Positions 23,343 to 31,971 are shown, counted from the first letter of the stretch. The stretch is DNA of 38,260 nucleotides from Sphingomonas hankookensis (GCF_001619955.1 NZ_LQQO01000017.1:1-38260), one strand, 5' to 3'. Notes: generated by a model from the letters alone, not told the origin. A program made the numbers and translations.

Positions 23343-24343
23343 CGGATGCCAGGACGGCCGGCGCGCTCGCCGATCCCGAGTTGTGGGACGGTCTGGATTC
23401 CGCCGACAGCTGGAACGCGCTGATCGCGGCGGCGCGGGCGGAGCAGCTGATCGGCAGCCTTGCCACCCGGCTCGACGGGATCGAGATGCCCCCTGCCGCC
23501 GCACGCATCATGGCCGACGCGCGCGCGTCCGCCGAACAGGGGCGCGTGGCAGCATTGTGGGAGGCGGAGATGGCACGGCGCGCGCTCGCCCCGCTGGGTT
23601 TGCCGATCGTTCTGCTGAAGGGCACCGCCTTCGTCGCCGCCGGACTGGATGCGGGGCGGGGGCGGGCGATCGGTGATCTCGACATCCTCGTGCCGCGCGA
23701 CGCCCTCAATGCGGTGGAGGCGGCGCTGCTGGCCGCCGGGTGGGAATGGGTGAAGCCCGACCCCTATGACGACGCCTATTACCGCCGCTGGATGCACGAG
23801 CTGCCGCCGCTGATCCACCGGACACGCGACCGGATGATCGACGTCCACCACACGATCCTGCCGCCCACCGCACGACCTAAGCCTGACGCGGCAGCGCTGA
23901 TCGCCGGGGCGGTGCCGCTTGGTAACGGCCTGTCGGTGCTGTGCCCGGAGGATATGGTGGTCCACGCCGCTGCGCACCTGTTCGCCGATGGCGACCTGCA
24001 GGGTGGCTTACGCAACCTGTGGGATATCGACCGGCTGGTCCGCGAGTTTGTCGATCGGGATGCCGGGTTCGTCGCGTCGTTGACCGAGCGGGCGGCGCTG
24101 CACGATCTGTCGGATGCGGTCGCGCGGGCGCTACGATTGGCGCGGCGCATCTACGGGACGCCGGGGGGCGGCGATCCGGTCGCGTCCGACGCGCTGTTCG
24201 CCCGCCGCCTGCTGGCGCGCGACGGCTGGGGACGGCTCAGCCATAAGGGGACCGAGTTCGGCTTCTATGTCCGCTCGCACTGGCTGCGGATGCCGCCGGT
24301 CATGCTGGCGCGGCATTTGTGGACCAAGTTTCGGAAGAGATAG
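23339..24343 (+). CDS. NTP_transf_5-type nucleotidyltransferase
   Basis: A 334-residue protein of the uncharacterised nucleotidyltransferase family (PF14907 type). The core reads LPIVLLKGTAFVAAGL (about 88-103), then RAIGDLDILVPRDAL with Asp113 and Asp115 as likely metal ligands. HHTILPPTARPKPDA and the helical VHAAAHLFADGDLQGGLRNLWDIDRLV follow, as usual for this group. The substrate is unknown. In some lasso-peptide clusters a homologue acts after an HprK-like kinase. Start ATG 23339 overlaps the kinase stop. Last gene of the cassette. Confidence 0.84.
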   Translation: MTDARTAGALADPELWDGLDSADSWNALIAAARAEQLIGSLATRLDGIEMPPAAARIMADARASAEQGRVAALWEAEMARRALAPLGLPIVLLKGTAFVAAGLDAGRGRAIGDLDILVPRDALNAVEAALLAAGWEWVKPDPYDDAYYRRWMHELPPLIHRTRDRMIDVHHTILPPTARPKPDAAALIAGAVPLGNGLSVLCPEDMVVHAAAHLFADGDLQGGLRNLWDIDRLVREFVDRDAGFVASLTERAALHDLSDAVARALRLARRIYGTPGGGDPVASDALFARRLLARDGWGRLSHKGTEFGFYVRSHWLRMPPVMLARHLWTKFRKR

Positions 24344-24347
24344 GGTT

Positions 24348-24598
24348 TTCACGCGAAGGGGCGGAGACGCGAAGAAGAAGTTTTGATTGCGCGCAGAGGC
24401 GCAGAGGACGCTGAGGGGTAACGCTCGCCGCGACAGCGGCTCTCCATCATCGGCCGCCGGCAGGAACCAGGCTGCGCCAGACAGGCCGAGATGGCCTGCT
24501 CCCCAACATCTCAGCGTCCTCGGCGCCTCTGCGCGAAAACTCTCTTCATCTCCTTCTCCGCGCCTCCGCGCCTCCGCGCCTCCGCGCCTCCGCGTGAA
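24348..24598. repeat. Intergenic repeat, family C, long copy
   Basis: Outer arms TTTTCACGCGAAGGGGCGGA (from 24348) and CGCCTCCGCGTGAAACC (to 24599) are inverted, as are the inner GCGCGCAGAGGCGCAGAGGA (from 24390) and CCTCGGCGCCTCTGCGCGAAAA (to about 24540). The unit resembles 10111-10283. It fills the gap between the convergent nucleotidyltransferase and wecC genes. No credible ORF. Confidence 0.75.
24556..24594. repeat. Tandem octamer CTCCGCGC, 4.9 copies
   Basis: Four full copies of CTCCGCGC at 24556-24587 and seven bases of a fifth (24588-24594), perfect throughout, inside the right part of the family C element. Looks like local slippage expansion of the palindrome arm. Confidence 0.9.
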
Positions 24599-24615
24599 AC
24601 CGAATCCTCTTCCGC

Positions 24616-25869
24616 CTACCGCCACATCCCCCGCGTATCGTACACCTGCTTGCCCTCGCGCGCCTCGACCGGCACCGCCTTGAACACGCTATGGTCGACC
24701 AGCACGACCAGAATGTCGTTCGCCAGCCCCGCCTCCAGCGACACCAGCCGCCCGCCGACGAGCGATCGGGGCAGGGTGGTCACGAACGGTTCGACCAGAT
24801 CGATCCGGTCGCCATAACGCGCGATAAGTTCGGCCGCGACCTTCACCGCCGGGCTTTCGCGCAGGTCGTCGATATCCGCCTTGAACGCCAGGCCCAGCAG
24901 CGAGGCGCGGGCGTGCGGAGCGGCGTCGAGCATCGCGGCGGCGCGGGCGACGACATGGTCGACCTTGCCGTCATTCACCTCGCGCGCGGTGCGGATCAGC
25001 GGGGTCTGTTCGGGGGCGGCATCGACGATGAACCAGGGGTCGACCGCGATGCAGTGCCCGCCGACGCCCGGACCCGGCTTCAGGATGTTGACGCGCGGAT
25101 GGCGGTTGGCCAGCTCGATCACGTCCCAGACGTTGAGGTCCATCTTGTCGCACACGATCGACAGTTCGTTGGCGAAGGCGATGGCGACGTCGCGGCTGGT
25201 ATTCTCCACCAGCTTGACCATTTCCGCCGTCCGCGCGGTGGTGACGGTGCAGGCACCCTCCACGAACCGGCGATAGAAGCCGCACGCCGCTTCCGCACAG
25301 GCCGGGGTGATCCCGCCGATCGAGCGTTCGTTCGACACGAGTTCGAGGATGATCCGCCCCGGCAGCACCCGTTCGGGGCAATAGGCGACCGCAATGTCGG
25401 GCGTATCCGACAGCCCAGGCATCGCCAGGTCGGGCCGCAGTTCGGCCAGCAGGTCGCGGATCTGTTCGGTGGTCCCGACCGGCGACGTCGATTCGAGGAT
25501 AACCGTATTGCCCTTGCGCAATACCGGCGCGATCGCGCGGGTGGCGTTCAGGACATAGCTGAGGTCGGGCACATGGCCCGGCCCGAACGGCGTCGGCACG
25601 GCGATGACGAAGATGTCGGACGGCGCCGGGGTCGTCGCGGTGGTCAGGCGGCCGAGCAGCACGACGTCGCGCACCAGCGTGTCGAGATCGGCCTCCTCGA
25701 TATGGATGTCACCGCGCGCCACGGTGTCGACGACATGCTGGCTGACATCGATGCCGATGACCCGCGCGCCCGACCGGGCGACGACGGCGGCGGTCGGCAG
25801 GCCGATATAGCCGAGGCCAACGACGCACACGTCATAGGTGTCGGCGGCGGCGATCCGCTGTTCAAGCAT
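24616..25869 (-). CDS. wecC: UDP-N-acetyl-D-mannosamine dehydrogenase-type nucleotide sugar dehydrogenase
   Basis: Oxidises UDP-ManNAc (or a similar UDP-HexNAc) to the uronic acid with NAD. The 417-residue enzyme has the Rossmann motif VVGLGYIGLP (16-25), ESTSPVGTT (126-134), Lys219 in AEMVKLVENT and catalytic Cys273 in GPGVGGHCIAVDPWF, all typical of WecC. Upstream wecB, overlapping by 8 nt, makes the substrate, which supports UDP-ManNAc rather than UDP-Glc. The start is ATG 25869; the longer open frame upstream is wecB shadow. Product would feed an exopolysaccharide or capsule. Confidence 0.9.
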   Translation of the reverse strand: MLEQRIAAADTYDVCVVGLGYIGLPTAAVVARSGARVIGIDVSQHVVDTVARGDIHIEEADLDTLVRDVVLLGRLTTATTPAPSDIFVIAVPTPFGPGHVPDLSYVLNATRAIAPVLRKGNTVILESTSPVGTTEQIRDLLAELRPDLAMPGLSDTPDIAVAYCPERVLPGRIILELVSNERSIGGITPACAEAACGFYRRFVEGACTVTTARTAEMVKLVENTSRDVAIAFANELSIVCDKMDLNVWDVIELANRHPRVNILKPGPGVGGHCIAVDPWFIVDAAPEQTPLIRTAREVNDGKVDHVVARAAAMLDAAPHARASLLGLAFKADIDDLRESPAVKVAAELIARYGDRIDLVEPFVTTLPRSLVGGRLVSLEAGLANDILVVLVDHSVFKAVPVEAREGKQVYDTRGMWR

Positions 25870-26986
25870 AGAGGGTCTCCACGATGCGGGCGGACGCATG
25901 GCCGTCTCCGAAGGGGTTGTGCGCCTTGGCCATCGCGGCATAGGCGGCGGGGTCGTCGAGCAGGGTCGCCACTTCGGCGACGATGCGGTCCTCGTCCGAT
26001 CCGATCAGCTTCGCGGTGCCGGCCATCACGCCCTCGGGGCGCTCGGTCGTCTCGCGCATCACCAGCACCGGTTTGCCGAGGCCCGGCGCTTCCTCCTGCA
26101 CCCCGCCCGAATCGGTCAGGACCAGATGGCACAGGTCGAGCAGCCGGACGAAATGCGGATAATCCTGCGGCGCGATCATCGCGACGCGCGGATTGTGCCC
26201 GAGGATCGCGTCCATCACGCTACGAACCTGCGGATTGGGATGGACCGGGAAGATCACGCCGACATCTTCGCGCGCGGCGATGCGGGCGATGGCGCGGGCG
26301 ATATTCTCCATGCCGCCGCCGAAATTCTCGCGGCGATGCGTCGTCACCAGCACGACGCGCGTGCCGGCGAACCGCTCGGCCAGTTCGTCGAGCGCCTGCG
26401 TCCGCGCCGGTTCGGCGGCGAGGCGTGTCCGCGCCATGTGCAGCGCGTCGATCACGGTGTTGCCGGTCACGAGGACGCGCTCGGCCGGCACATTCTCGGC
26501 CAGCAGCGCGTCGGCGGCGGTCTGCGTCGGGGCGAAATGCAGGTCGGCGATGCTGCCGACGATCTTGCGGTTCACCTCTTCGGGCCAGGGATGATAGACG
26601 TCGTGGCTGCGCAGACCCGCCTCGACATGGGCTACGGGCACCTTGCGGTAATAAGCGGCGAGCGCGGCGACCATCGCCGTCGCGGTGTCACCCTGCACGA
26701 TGACCCGGTCGGGCTGTTCGGCATCGAACACCGGGCCCAGCGCATCGAGCAGCCGCGCGGTCAGGCCGTCCAATGACTGGCCGGCGGTCATGATGTTCAG
26801 GTCGATGTCCGGGGTGATCCCGGCGAACTCCATCACCTGGTCCAGCATCTCGCGATGCTGCGCGGTGACGACGACGCGGGTGTCGAAGCCGGGATGGGCA
26901 CGAAGGGCATGGATCAGCGGGAACAGCTTGATCGCCTCGGGCCGCGTACCGAACACGACCAGGATTCGCTGCACCCGCTTGAACAT
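25862..26986 (-). CDS. wecB: UDP-N-acetylglucosamine 2-epimerase (non-hydrolysing)
   Basis: Interconverts UDP-GlcNAc and UDP-ManNAc in the cytosol. The 374-residue protein has FGTRPEAIKLFPLI (12-25), the ETQHREM-like TAQHREMLDQV, VQGDTATAM, VTTHRRENFGGG and LTDSGGVQEEAPGLGKPVLVMRETTERPE, covering the known substrate contacts. ATG 26986 is preferred, with GGGGG 7-11 nt upstream; a TTG two codons earlier (26992) is possible. Forms an operon with wecC. Its substrate is the product of the nearby glmU. Confidence 0.95.
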   Translation of the reverse strand: MFKRVQRILVVFGTRPEAIKLFPLIHALRAHPGFDTRVVVTAQHREMLDQVMEFAGITPDIDLNIMTAGQSLDGLTARLLDALGPVFDAEQPDRVIVQGDTATAMVAALAAYYRKVPVAHVEAGLRSHDVYHPWPEEVNRKIVGSIADLHFAPTQTAADALLAENVPAERVLVTGNTVIDALHMARTRLAAEPARTQALDELAERFAGTRVVLVTTHRRENFGGGMENIARAIARIAAREDVGVIFPVHPNPQVRSVMDAILGHNPRVAMIAPQDYPHFVRLLDLCHLVLTDSGGVQEEAPGLGKPVLVMRETTERPEGVMAGTAKLIGSDEDRIVAEVATLLDDPAAYAAMAKAHNPFGDGHASARIVETLYA

Positions 26987-27061
26987 CCGCAACCCCCGCG
27001 ACCGGAATTGGCCGCTACCATGGCCGAACTAGCGGCGGGAGCTTAATAATTGGTGGCGCTC

Positions 27062-27205
27062 AAGCTCCTCCCCGGCACCGGGGGGGACCGTCCGCGCAGC
27101 GAATGGTGGAGGGGAGTGTCCGCATTCGGCACGGTTGCGTTGCGTCGAGACCCCCCTCTACCATGCTGCGCATGGTTCCCCTCCCCGCTGAGCGGGGAGG
27201 AGCTT
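27062..27205. repeat. Intergenic repeat, family B
   Basis: Arms AAGCTCCTCCCC (27062-27073) and GGGGAGGAGCTT (27194-27205) are perfect inverted repeats. The body includes GGGGGACCGTCCGCGCAGCG (from 27082) running to ATGGTGGAGGGG; this 33-nt core recurs at 31995-32027 with one mismatch. The right arm touches the stop codon of the SDR gene, so the element seems to have inserted or arisen at the very end of that gene. Confidence 0.85.
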
Positions 27206-27990
27206 CAGGCGTGATACCTGTCCGCCACCTTGTTCCGCGACGCATTGGGCGCGATCTTCGCTTCGGCCGCTTCCAGCGCTTCCCAATCCGCCACATCCGG
27301 CAGCGACGGGATGCACACCGCCTCGCCCAGCTCCAGCCCGCGCAGCGAGGCGACGACCAGATCGTCCGGCTCCATCACCCGCTCGGGCGGGAAATCGTCG
27401 ATGCTCTTGCCCGCGACATGGTGGAAATCGGTCGCGGTGACGCCGGGGATCAGCAGCTGGATGCGAATGTTGCCGTCCTTCGCCTCCGCCTGCATCGTGC
27501 GGGTGTAATAGGCGACATAGGCCTTGGTGGCGCCATAGCCGGCATAGGCCGGCATCTTGGTGAACAGCGTGCCCGACCCGACATTGATGATCGTGCCCCG
27601 GCCCGAGCGCTTCATGCCGGCCATCGCCGCATCGGCCAGCCGGCTGAACGCGACGACGTTGAGCAGCAGCATGTCGGTCATGTCGTCGCGGTCGCCCTCG
27701 CCGACCTTGCCCATCGCGGCGAAGCCGGCATTGTTGACGAACAGCGCGATCGGCTCGCCCGCCTCCAGCCGTTCCTCGACCACGTCGAGGTCGTCGGGGT
27801 CGGCGAGGTCGGCGGCGATCACCTCGATATCGATGCCGTGTTCGGTCGACAGCTGTTCGGCGAGGTCGCGCAGCCGGTCCTCGCGCCGTGCGACGATGAC
27901 GAGGTCGTGGCCGGTGCGCGCGAGGTGATGCGCGAAGCTGAGGCCGATACCGGACGATGCGCCGGTGATGAGAGCGACGGGGCGGGTCAT
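27205..27990 (-). CDS. SDR-family NAD(P)-dependent oxidoreductase
   Basis: A 261-residue classical short-chain dehydrogenase. TGASSGIG (9-16) binds the cofactor; Asp61 (AADLAD), NNAG (86-89), Asn111, Ser139, Tyr152 and Lys156 (YGATK) complete the catalytic set. Arg35-Arg36 after the second strand suggests NADP. The substrate is unknown. A GAGGAA ribosome site precedes ATG 27990. It follows the phosphoglycolate phosphatase gene by 25 nt and is probably in the same operon. Confidence 0.9.
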   Translation of the reverse strand: MTRPVALITGASSGIGLSFAHHLARTGHDLVIVARREDRLRDLAEQLSTEHGIDIEVIAADLADPDDLDVVEERLEAGEPIALFVNNAGFAAMGKVGEGDRDDMTDMLLLNVVAFSRLADAAMAGMKRSGRGTIINVGSGTLFTKMPAYAGYGATKAYVAYYTRTMQAEAKDGNIRIQLLIPGVTATDFHHVAGKSIDDFPPERVMEPDDLVVASLRGLELGEAVCIPSLPDVADWEALEAAEAKIAPNASRNKVADRYHA

Positions 27991-28015
27991 GGCAGTTCCT
28001 CGAAAGGGGAAGGGG

Positions 28016-28690
28016 TCAGGGGGCCAAACGCGCGAGCGTCGGGATCAGTTCGTCGAAATGATCGATCACCGCATCCGCCCCCAGCTCGGCGACCGGCTGC
28101 ATCATGAAACCGAACGAGCAGGCGATGCTGGGAATCTCGGCATTCCTGGCCGCATCGATATCGAAATGCGAATCGCCGACGAACGCGGCGCGCCCGCCGC
28201 CGCAGCGTTCGATCATCGCGTCGATCGGCGCGCGGTTGGGCTTGGACTTGCCCGGCCCCAGCGTATCGCCACCGATGACGCAGCCGAAGCGGCGGGTGAG
28301 GTCGAGCTCGTCCAGCAACCGCAGCGCCAGCCCCTCCAGCTTGTTGGTGACGATCGCGACCTTGACCCCATCAGTATCCAACTGGTCGAGCGCCGCCATC
28401 GCGCCCGGAAAGGGTCGCGAATGGACGGCGATGTTCGCTTCGTAATAATCGAGCAGTAGCCGGTGGAGCCGGTTCAGTTCCGCCTCGTCGCAGCCGCCGG
28501 TCGCTTCCATCCCCTGCCGCAGCATGTGCCTGGCCCCGCCGCCGATCATCGGAATGACCTGTTCGCGCGTCAGTAGCGGCCGCCCGGCATCGGCCAAAGC
28601 ATGATTCACCGCATCGGTCAGGTCGCCGCTGGTATCGATAAAGGTCCCGTCGAGGTCGAAGCCGACGATATCGAATGAAATTGTTGTCAT
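28016..28690 (-). CDS. gph: Phosphoglycolate phosphatase (HAD superfamily)
   Basis: Hydrolyses 2-phosphoglycolate, chiefly a by-product of DNA 3'-end repair. The 224-residue enzyme has HAD motif I FDLDGTFIDT (Asp12, Asp14), motif II IVTNK, motif III GKSKPNRAPID and motif IV FVGDSHFDIDAA, with a C1 helical cap as in Gph. Clustered ATGs at 28690, 28693, 28696 and 28702 make the start uncertain by up to four residues. The open frame continues another 1100 codons upstream, but that is antisense to glmU and glmS. Confidence 0.85.
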   Translation of the reverse strand: MTTISFDIVGFDLDGTFIDTSGDLTDAVNHALADAGRPLLTREQVIPMIGGGARHMLRQGMEATGGCDEAELNRLHRLLLDYYEANIAVHSRPFPGAMAALDQLDTDGVKVAIVTNKLEGLALRLLDELDLTRRFGCVIGGDTLGPGKSKPNRAPIDAMIERCGGGRAAFVGDSHFDIDAARNAEIPSIACSFGFMMQPVAELGADAVIDHFDELIPTLARLAP

Positions 28691-28753
28691 CATCATCGGC
28701 ATTGGCGCGCGCGATATGGAATTGGCAAGGGTCGTGTGCCACAGACGGCCCCC

Positions 28754-30112
28754 ATGAGCGCACAACCCATCGCTGCCGTGATCCTCGCCGCCGGGCAGGG
28801 CACCCGCATGAAGTCGACGAAGCACAAGGTGCTGCACCCGCTCGCCGGGCAGCCGATGCTGTTCCATCTGCTGGACAGCCTGTCCGCCGCGAACGTCACC
28901 CGCCGGGTGGTGATCGTCGGTGCGGTCGGCGAACAGGTCGAGAAGGCGGTCACCGGCCGAGGTGTCGAGATCGCGTGGCAGCGCGAACAGCTGGGCACCG
29001 CGCATGCCGCATTGCAGGCGAAGGAAACGCTCGCCGACCACGACGGCATCGTGCTGGTCTGTTTCGGCGATACCCCGTTGCTGTCGGCGGATACCGTCGC
29101 GCGGCTGACCGCACGGCTGGACGAAGCCGACCGGCCGGCGGTGGCGGTGCTCGGCTTCCGCCCAGCCGATGCCGCCGCTTATGGCCGGATCATCGCCGAT
29201 GATGCCGGCAACATCGCCAAGATGGTCGAATATAAGGACGCCTCGGCAGAAGAGCGCGCGGTCAATCTGTGCAACAGCGGCGTGACCGCGGTGCGCTCGG
29301 CCGACCTGTGGGCGCTGCTCGAACGGGTCGGCAACGACAATGCGGCGGGCGAATATTACCTCCCCGACATCGTCATGCTCGCCATCGCCGACGGACGCGG
29401 CGCGGTGGTGATCGAGACGGCAGCGGACGAAGTGGCCGGCATCAACAGCCGCGCCGAACTGGCGGCGGTCGAAGGTGCGTGGCAGGCCAAGCGCCGCGCC
29501 CGTGCCATGGCTGATGGCGTGACGCTGATCGCGCCCGAAACCGTGTTCTTCGCGCACGATACGCAGCTCGGCCGCGACGTGACGGTCGAACCCAATGTCG
29601 TGTTCGGCCCCGGCGTGACCATTGCCGATAACGTCACGATCCACGCCTTCAGCCATCTGGAGGGCGCGACCGTCGCGTCGAAGGCCGATGTCGGCCCCTA
29701 TGCGCGTCTGCGCCCCGGCGCGGTGCTGGGCGAGGGCAGCCGCGTCGGCAATTTCGTCGAGGTGAAGAACACGACGCTGGGGGTAGGGGCCAAGGCCAAC
29801 CACCTGACCTATCTCGGCGACGCCAGCGTCGGCGCGAACGTCAATATCGGCGCAGGCACGATCACCTGCAATTACGACGGCTTCTTCAAATACCGCACCG
29901 AGATCGGCGAGGGCGCGTTCATCGGATCGAACAGCGCACTGGTCGCGCCGGTCAGGATCGGCGACGGCGCACTGGTCGCCGCCGGATCGGTCGTGACTCG
30001 CGATGTCGAGGCCGACGCGCTGGCGCTGGTCCGCGCCGAACGCGCCGACCATCCCGGCTGGGCCAAGCGGTTCCGCCACAAGCAGGCCGCCCTGAAAGCC
30101 GCCAAGAAATAA
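28754..30112 (+). CDS. glmU: Bifunctional UDP-N-acetylglucosamine pyrophosphorylase / glucosamine-1-phosphate N-acetyltransferase
   Basis: Acetylates GlcN-1-P and couples it to UTP to give UDP-GlcNAc for peptidoglycan and LPS. In the 452-residue protein the N-terminal uridylyltransferase domain has LAAGQGTRMKSTKHKVLH (11-28), EQLGTAHA and FGDTPLL. The C-terminal left-handed beta-helix has PYARLRPGAVLG, GNFVEVKN, HLTYLGDASVG and NIGAGTITCNYDG. ATG 28754 gives the usual N-terminus SAQPIAAVILAAG. It is 30 nt ahead of glmS. Confidence 0.97.
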   Translation: MSAQPIAAVILAAGQGTRMKSTKHKVLHPLAGQPMLFHLLDSLSAANVTRRVVIVGAVGEQVEKAVTGRGVEIAWQREQLGTAHAALQAKETLADHDGIVLVCFGDTPLLSADTVARLTARLDEADRPAVAVLGFRPADAAAYGRIIADDAGNIAKMVEYKDASAEERAVNLCNSGVTAVRSADLWALLERVGNDNAAGEYYLPDIVMLAIADGRGAVVIETAADEVAGINSRAELAAVEGAWQAKRRARAMADGVTLIAPETVFFAHDTQLGRDVTVEPNVVFGPGVTIADNVTIHAFSHLEGATVASKADVGPYARLRPGAVLGEGSRVGNFVEVKNTTLGVGAKANHLTYLGDASVGANVNIGAGTITCNYDGFFKYRTEIGEGAFIGSNSALVAPVRIGDGALVAAGSVVTRDVEADALALVRAERADHPGWAKRFRHKQAALKAAKK

Positions 30113-30142
30113 CCAAGCGGGCATCCCGCCGGAGACAAGACT

Positions 30143-31966
30143 ATGTGTGGAATTGTTGGCATCATCGGCACCGAAAGCGTCGCCGACCGCTTGCTCGATG
30201 GGCTCAAGCGCCTCGAATATCGCGGCTATGACTCGGCGGGCATCGCCACGGTCGAGGGGCAGTCGATCGAGCGTCGCCGTGCGTCGGGCAAGCTCAAGAA
30301 CCTTGCCGCCGAACTGGCCGAGCATCCGCTGCCCGGCAATATCGGCATCGCCCACACCCGCTGGGCGACGCATGGTGGCCCGACCACCGACAACGCCCAT
30401 CCGCACGCGACAGACGAAGTTGCGGTCGTCCACAACGGCATCATCGAGAATTTCAAGCCGCTGCGCGAGGAACTGACCGCGCGCGGCCGGGTGTTCACCA
30501 GCGAGACCGATACCGAGGTCGTCGCCCATCTGGTCAGCGAACAGGTCGAGGCCGGCCTGTCGCCACAGGACGCGGTGAAGGCGATCCTGCCGCGCCTGCA
30601 CGGTGCCTTCGCGCTCGCGATCCTGTTCCGCCAGCATGACGACCTGCTGATCGGCGCGCGGCTCGGCTCGCCATTGGTCGTCGGCTATGGCGAGGGCGAA
30701 GTCTATCTCGGCTCCGACGCGCTGGCGCTCGCCCCGCTGACGCAGCGCATCGCCTATCTGGAGGAGGGCGACTGGGTCGTCTGCCGCCGCGACGGCACCG
30801 ACATCTTCGACCGCGACAACAACCCGGTCGATCGCCCGGTCACGCTGTCGGGCGTCACCGGCGCGCTGATCGACAAGGGCAATCACCGCCACTTCATGCA
30901 GAAGGAGATCTACGAACAGCCGATCGTCGTCGCCCAGACGCTGCGCGGCTATCTCCAGCGCTTCGAAGGGCGCGTGTCGCTGCCGATCCCCGAATTCGAC
31001 CTGTCGGGCATCAAGCGCGTCACCATCGTCGCGTGCGGCACCAGCTTCTATGCCGGCATGGTCGCCAAATACTGGTTCGAACAATTCGCGCGCGTGCCGG
31101 TCGACTTGGATGTCGCCAGCGAGTTCCGCTACCGCGCGCCGGTGATGGAGGAGGGCGGTCTGGCCCTGTTCATCAGCCAGTCGGGCGAGACCGCCGACAC
31201 GCTGGCAGCACTTCGCCACGCCAAGAGCGAGGGCCAGACCATCGCCGTCGTCGTCAACGTGCCGACCAGCACCATGGCGCGCGAGGCCGACCTGCTGCTG
31301 CCGACCCATGCCGGGCCGGAAATCGGCGTCGCCTCGACCAAGGCGTTCACCTGCCAGCTCGCGGTCCTGGCAGCACTCGCAGCGAACCTCGCCAAGGCGA
31401 AGGGGCGCTTGAGCGAGGCCGAGGAACGCAGCATCGTCCGCCACCTTGCCGAAGCGCCCGCGTCGATCAACGGTGCGCTCGCCTATGACGAGGCGATCGA
31501 GGGCATGGCCGGCGTCATCGCCGCCGCGCGCGACGTGCTGTATCTGGGGCGCGGCACCGATTATCCGCTGGCGCTGGAAGGGGCGCTGAAGCTCAAGGAA
31601 ATCAGCTATATCCATGCCGAGGGCTATGCCGCCGGCGAGATGAAGCATGGTCCGATCGCGCTGATCGACGAGTCCGTGCCGGTCATCGTCATCGCACCGT
31701 CGGGCCCGCTGTTCGACAAGACCGTCAGCAACATGCAGGAAGTGCAGGCGCGCGGCGGCAAGGTCGTGCTGATCTCCGACTATGACGGTATCCAGGCGGC
31801 GGGCGACGGCGCGGTGGCGACGATCACCATGCCCAAGGTCCACCCGCTGATCGCGCCGATCGTCTATGCGGTGCCGGTGCAGCTGCTGGCGTACCATGTC
31901 GCGGTGGCCAAGGGGACGGACGTCGACCAACCGCGTAACCTGGCGAAGAGCGTGACGGTGGAATAG
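30143..31966 (+). CDS. glmS: Glutamine-fructose-6-phosphate aminotransferase (isomerising)
   Basis: Makes glucosamine-6-phosphate from fructose-6-phosphate and glutamine, the entry to amino-sugar synthesis. The 607-residue protein starts MCGIVGIIG, with catalytic Cys2 exposed after Met removal, and has HTRWATHG in the glutaminase domain. Two SIS domains follow (about 285-425 and 455-595) with CGTSFYAG, SQSGETADTLAAL and the C-terminal PRNLAKSVTVE. A GGAGA site precedes the ATG. No ribozyme or long leader is visible, as expected outside Firmicutes. Confidence 0.97.
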   Translation: MCGIVGIIGTESVADRLLDGLKRLEYRGYDSAGIATVEGQSIERRRASGKLKNLAAELAEHPLPGNIGIAHTRWATHGGPTTDNAHPHATDEVAVVHNGIIENFKPLREELTARGRVFTSETDTEVVAHLVSEQVEAGLSPQDAVKAILPRLHGAFALAILFRQHDDLLIGARLGSPLVVGYGEGEVYLGSDALALAPLTQRIAYLEEGDWVVCRRDGTDIFDRDNNPVDRPVTLSGVTGALIDKGNHRHFMQKEIYEQPIVVAQTLRGYLQRFEGRVSLPIPEFDLSGIKRVTIVACGTSFYAGMVAKYWFEQFARVPVDLDVASEFRYRAPVMEEGGLALFISQSGETADTLAALRHAKSEGQTIAVVVNVPTSTMAREADLLLPTHAGPEIGVASTKAFTCQLAVLAALAANLAKAKGRLSEAEERSIVRHLAEAPASINGALAYDEAIEGMAGVIAAARDVLYLGRGTDYPLALEGALKLKEISYIHAEGYAAGEMKHGPIALIDESVPVIVIAPSGPLFDKTVSNMQEVQARGGKVVLISDYDGIQAAGDGAVATITMPKVHPLIAPIVYAVPVQLLAYHVAVAKGTDVDQPRNLAKSVTVE

Positions 31967-31971
31967 CGAAA

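Noticed and set aside
21795..24343. Complete lasso-peptide biosynthetic cluster
   Set aside because: No asparagine-synthetase-like macrocyclase, transglutaminase-like leader peptidase or ABC exporter is present; only the RRE, kinase and nucleotidyltransferase parallels remain.
24348..24598. Possible CRISPR-like array in the repeat-rich gap
   Set aside because: Units are inverted or directly tandem without unique spacers of constant length, and no cas gene is present.
24691..26703. 670-codon plus-strand frame over wecC-wecB
   Set aside because: Shadow of two well-supported genes; its Arg/Ala/Gly composition fits antisense reading.
30113..30142. glmS ribozyme/riboswitch upstream of glmS
   Set aside because: The glmU-glmS spacer is only 30 nt, far too short for the ribozyme.
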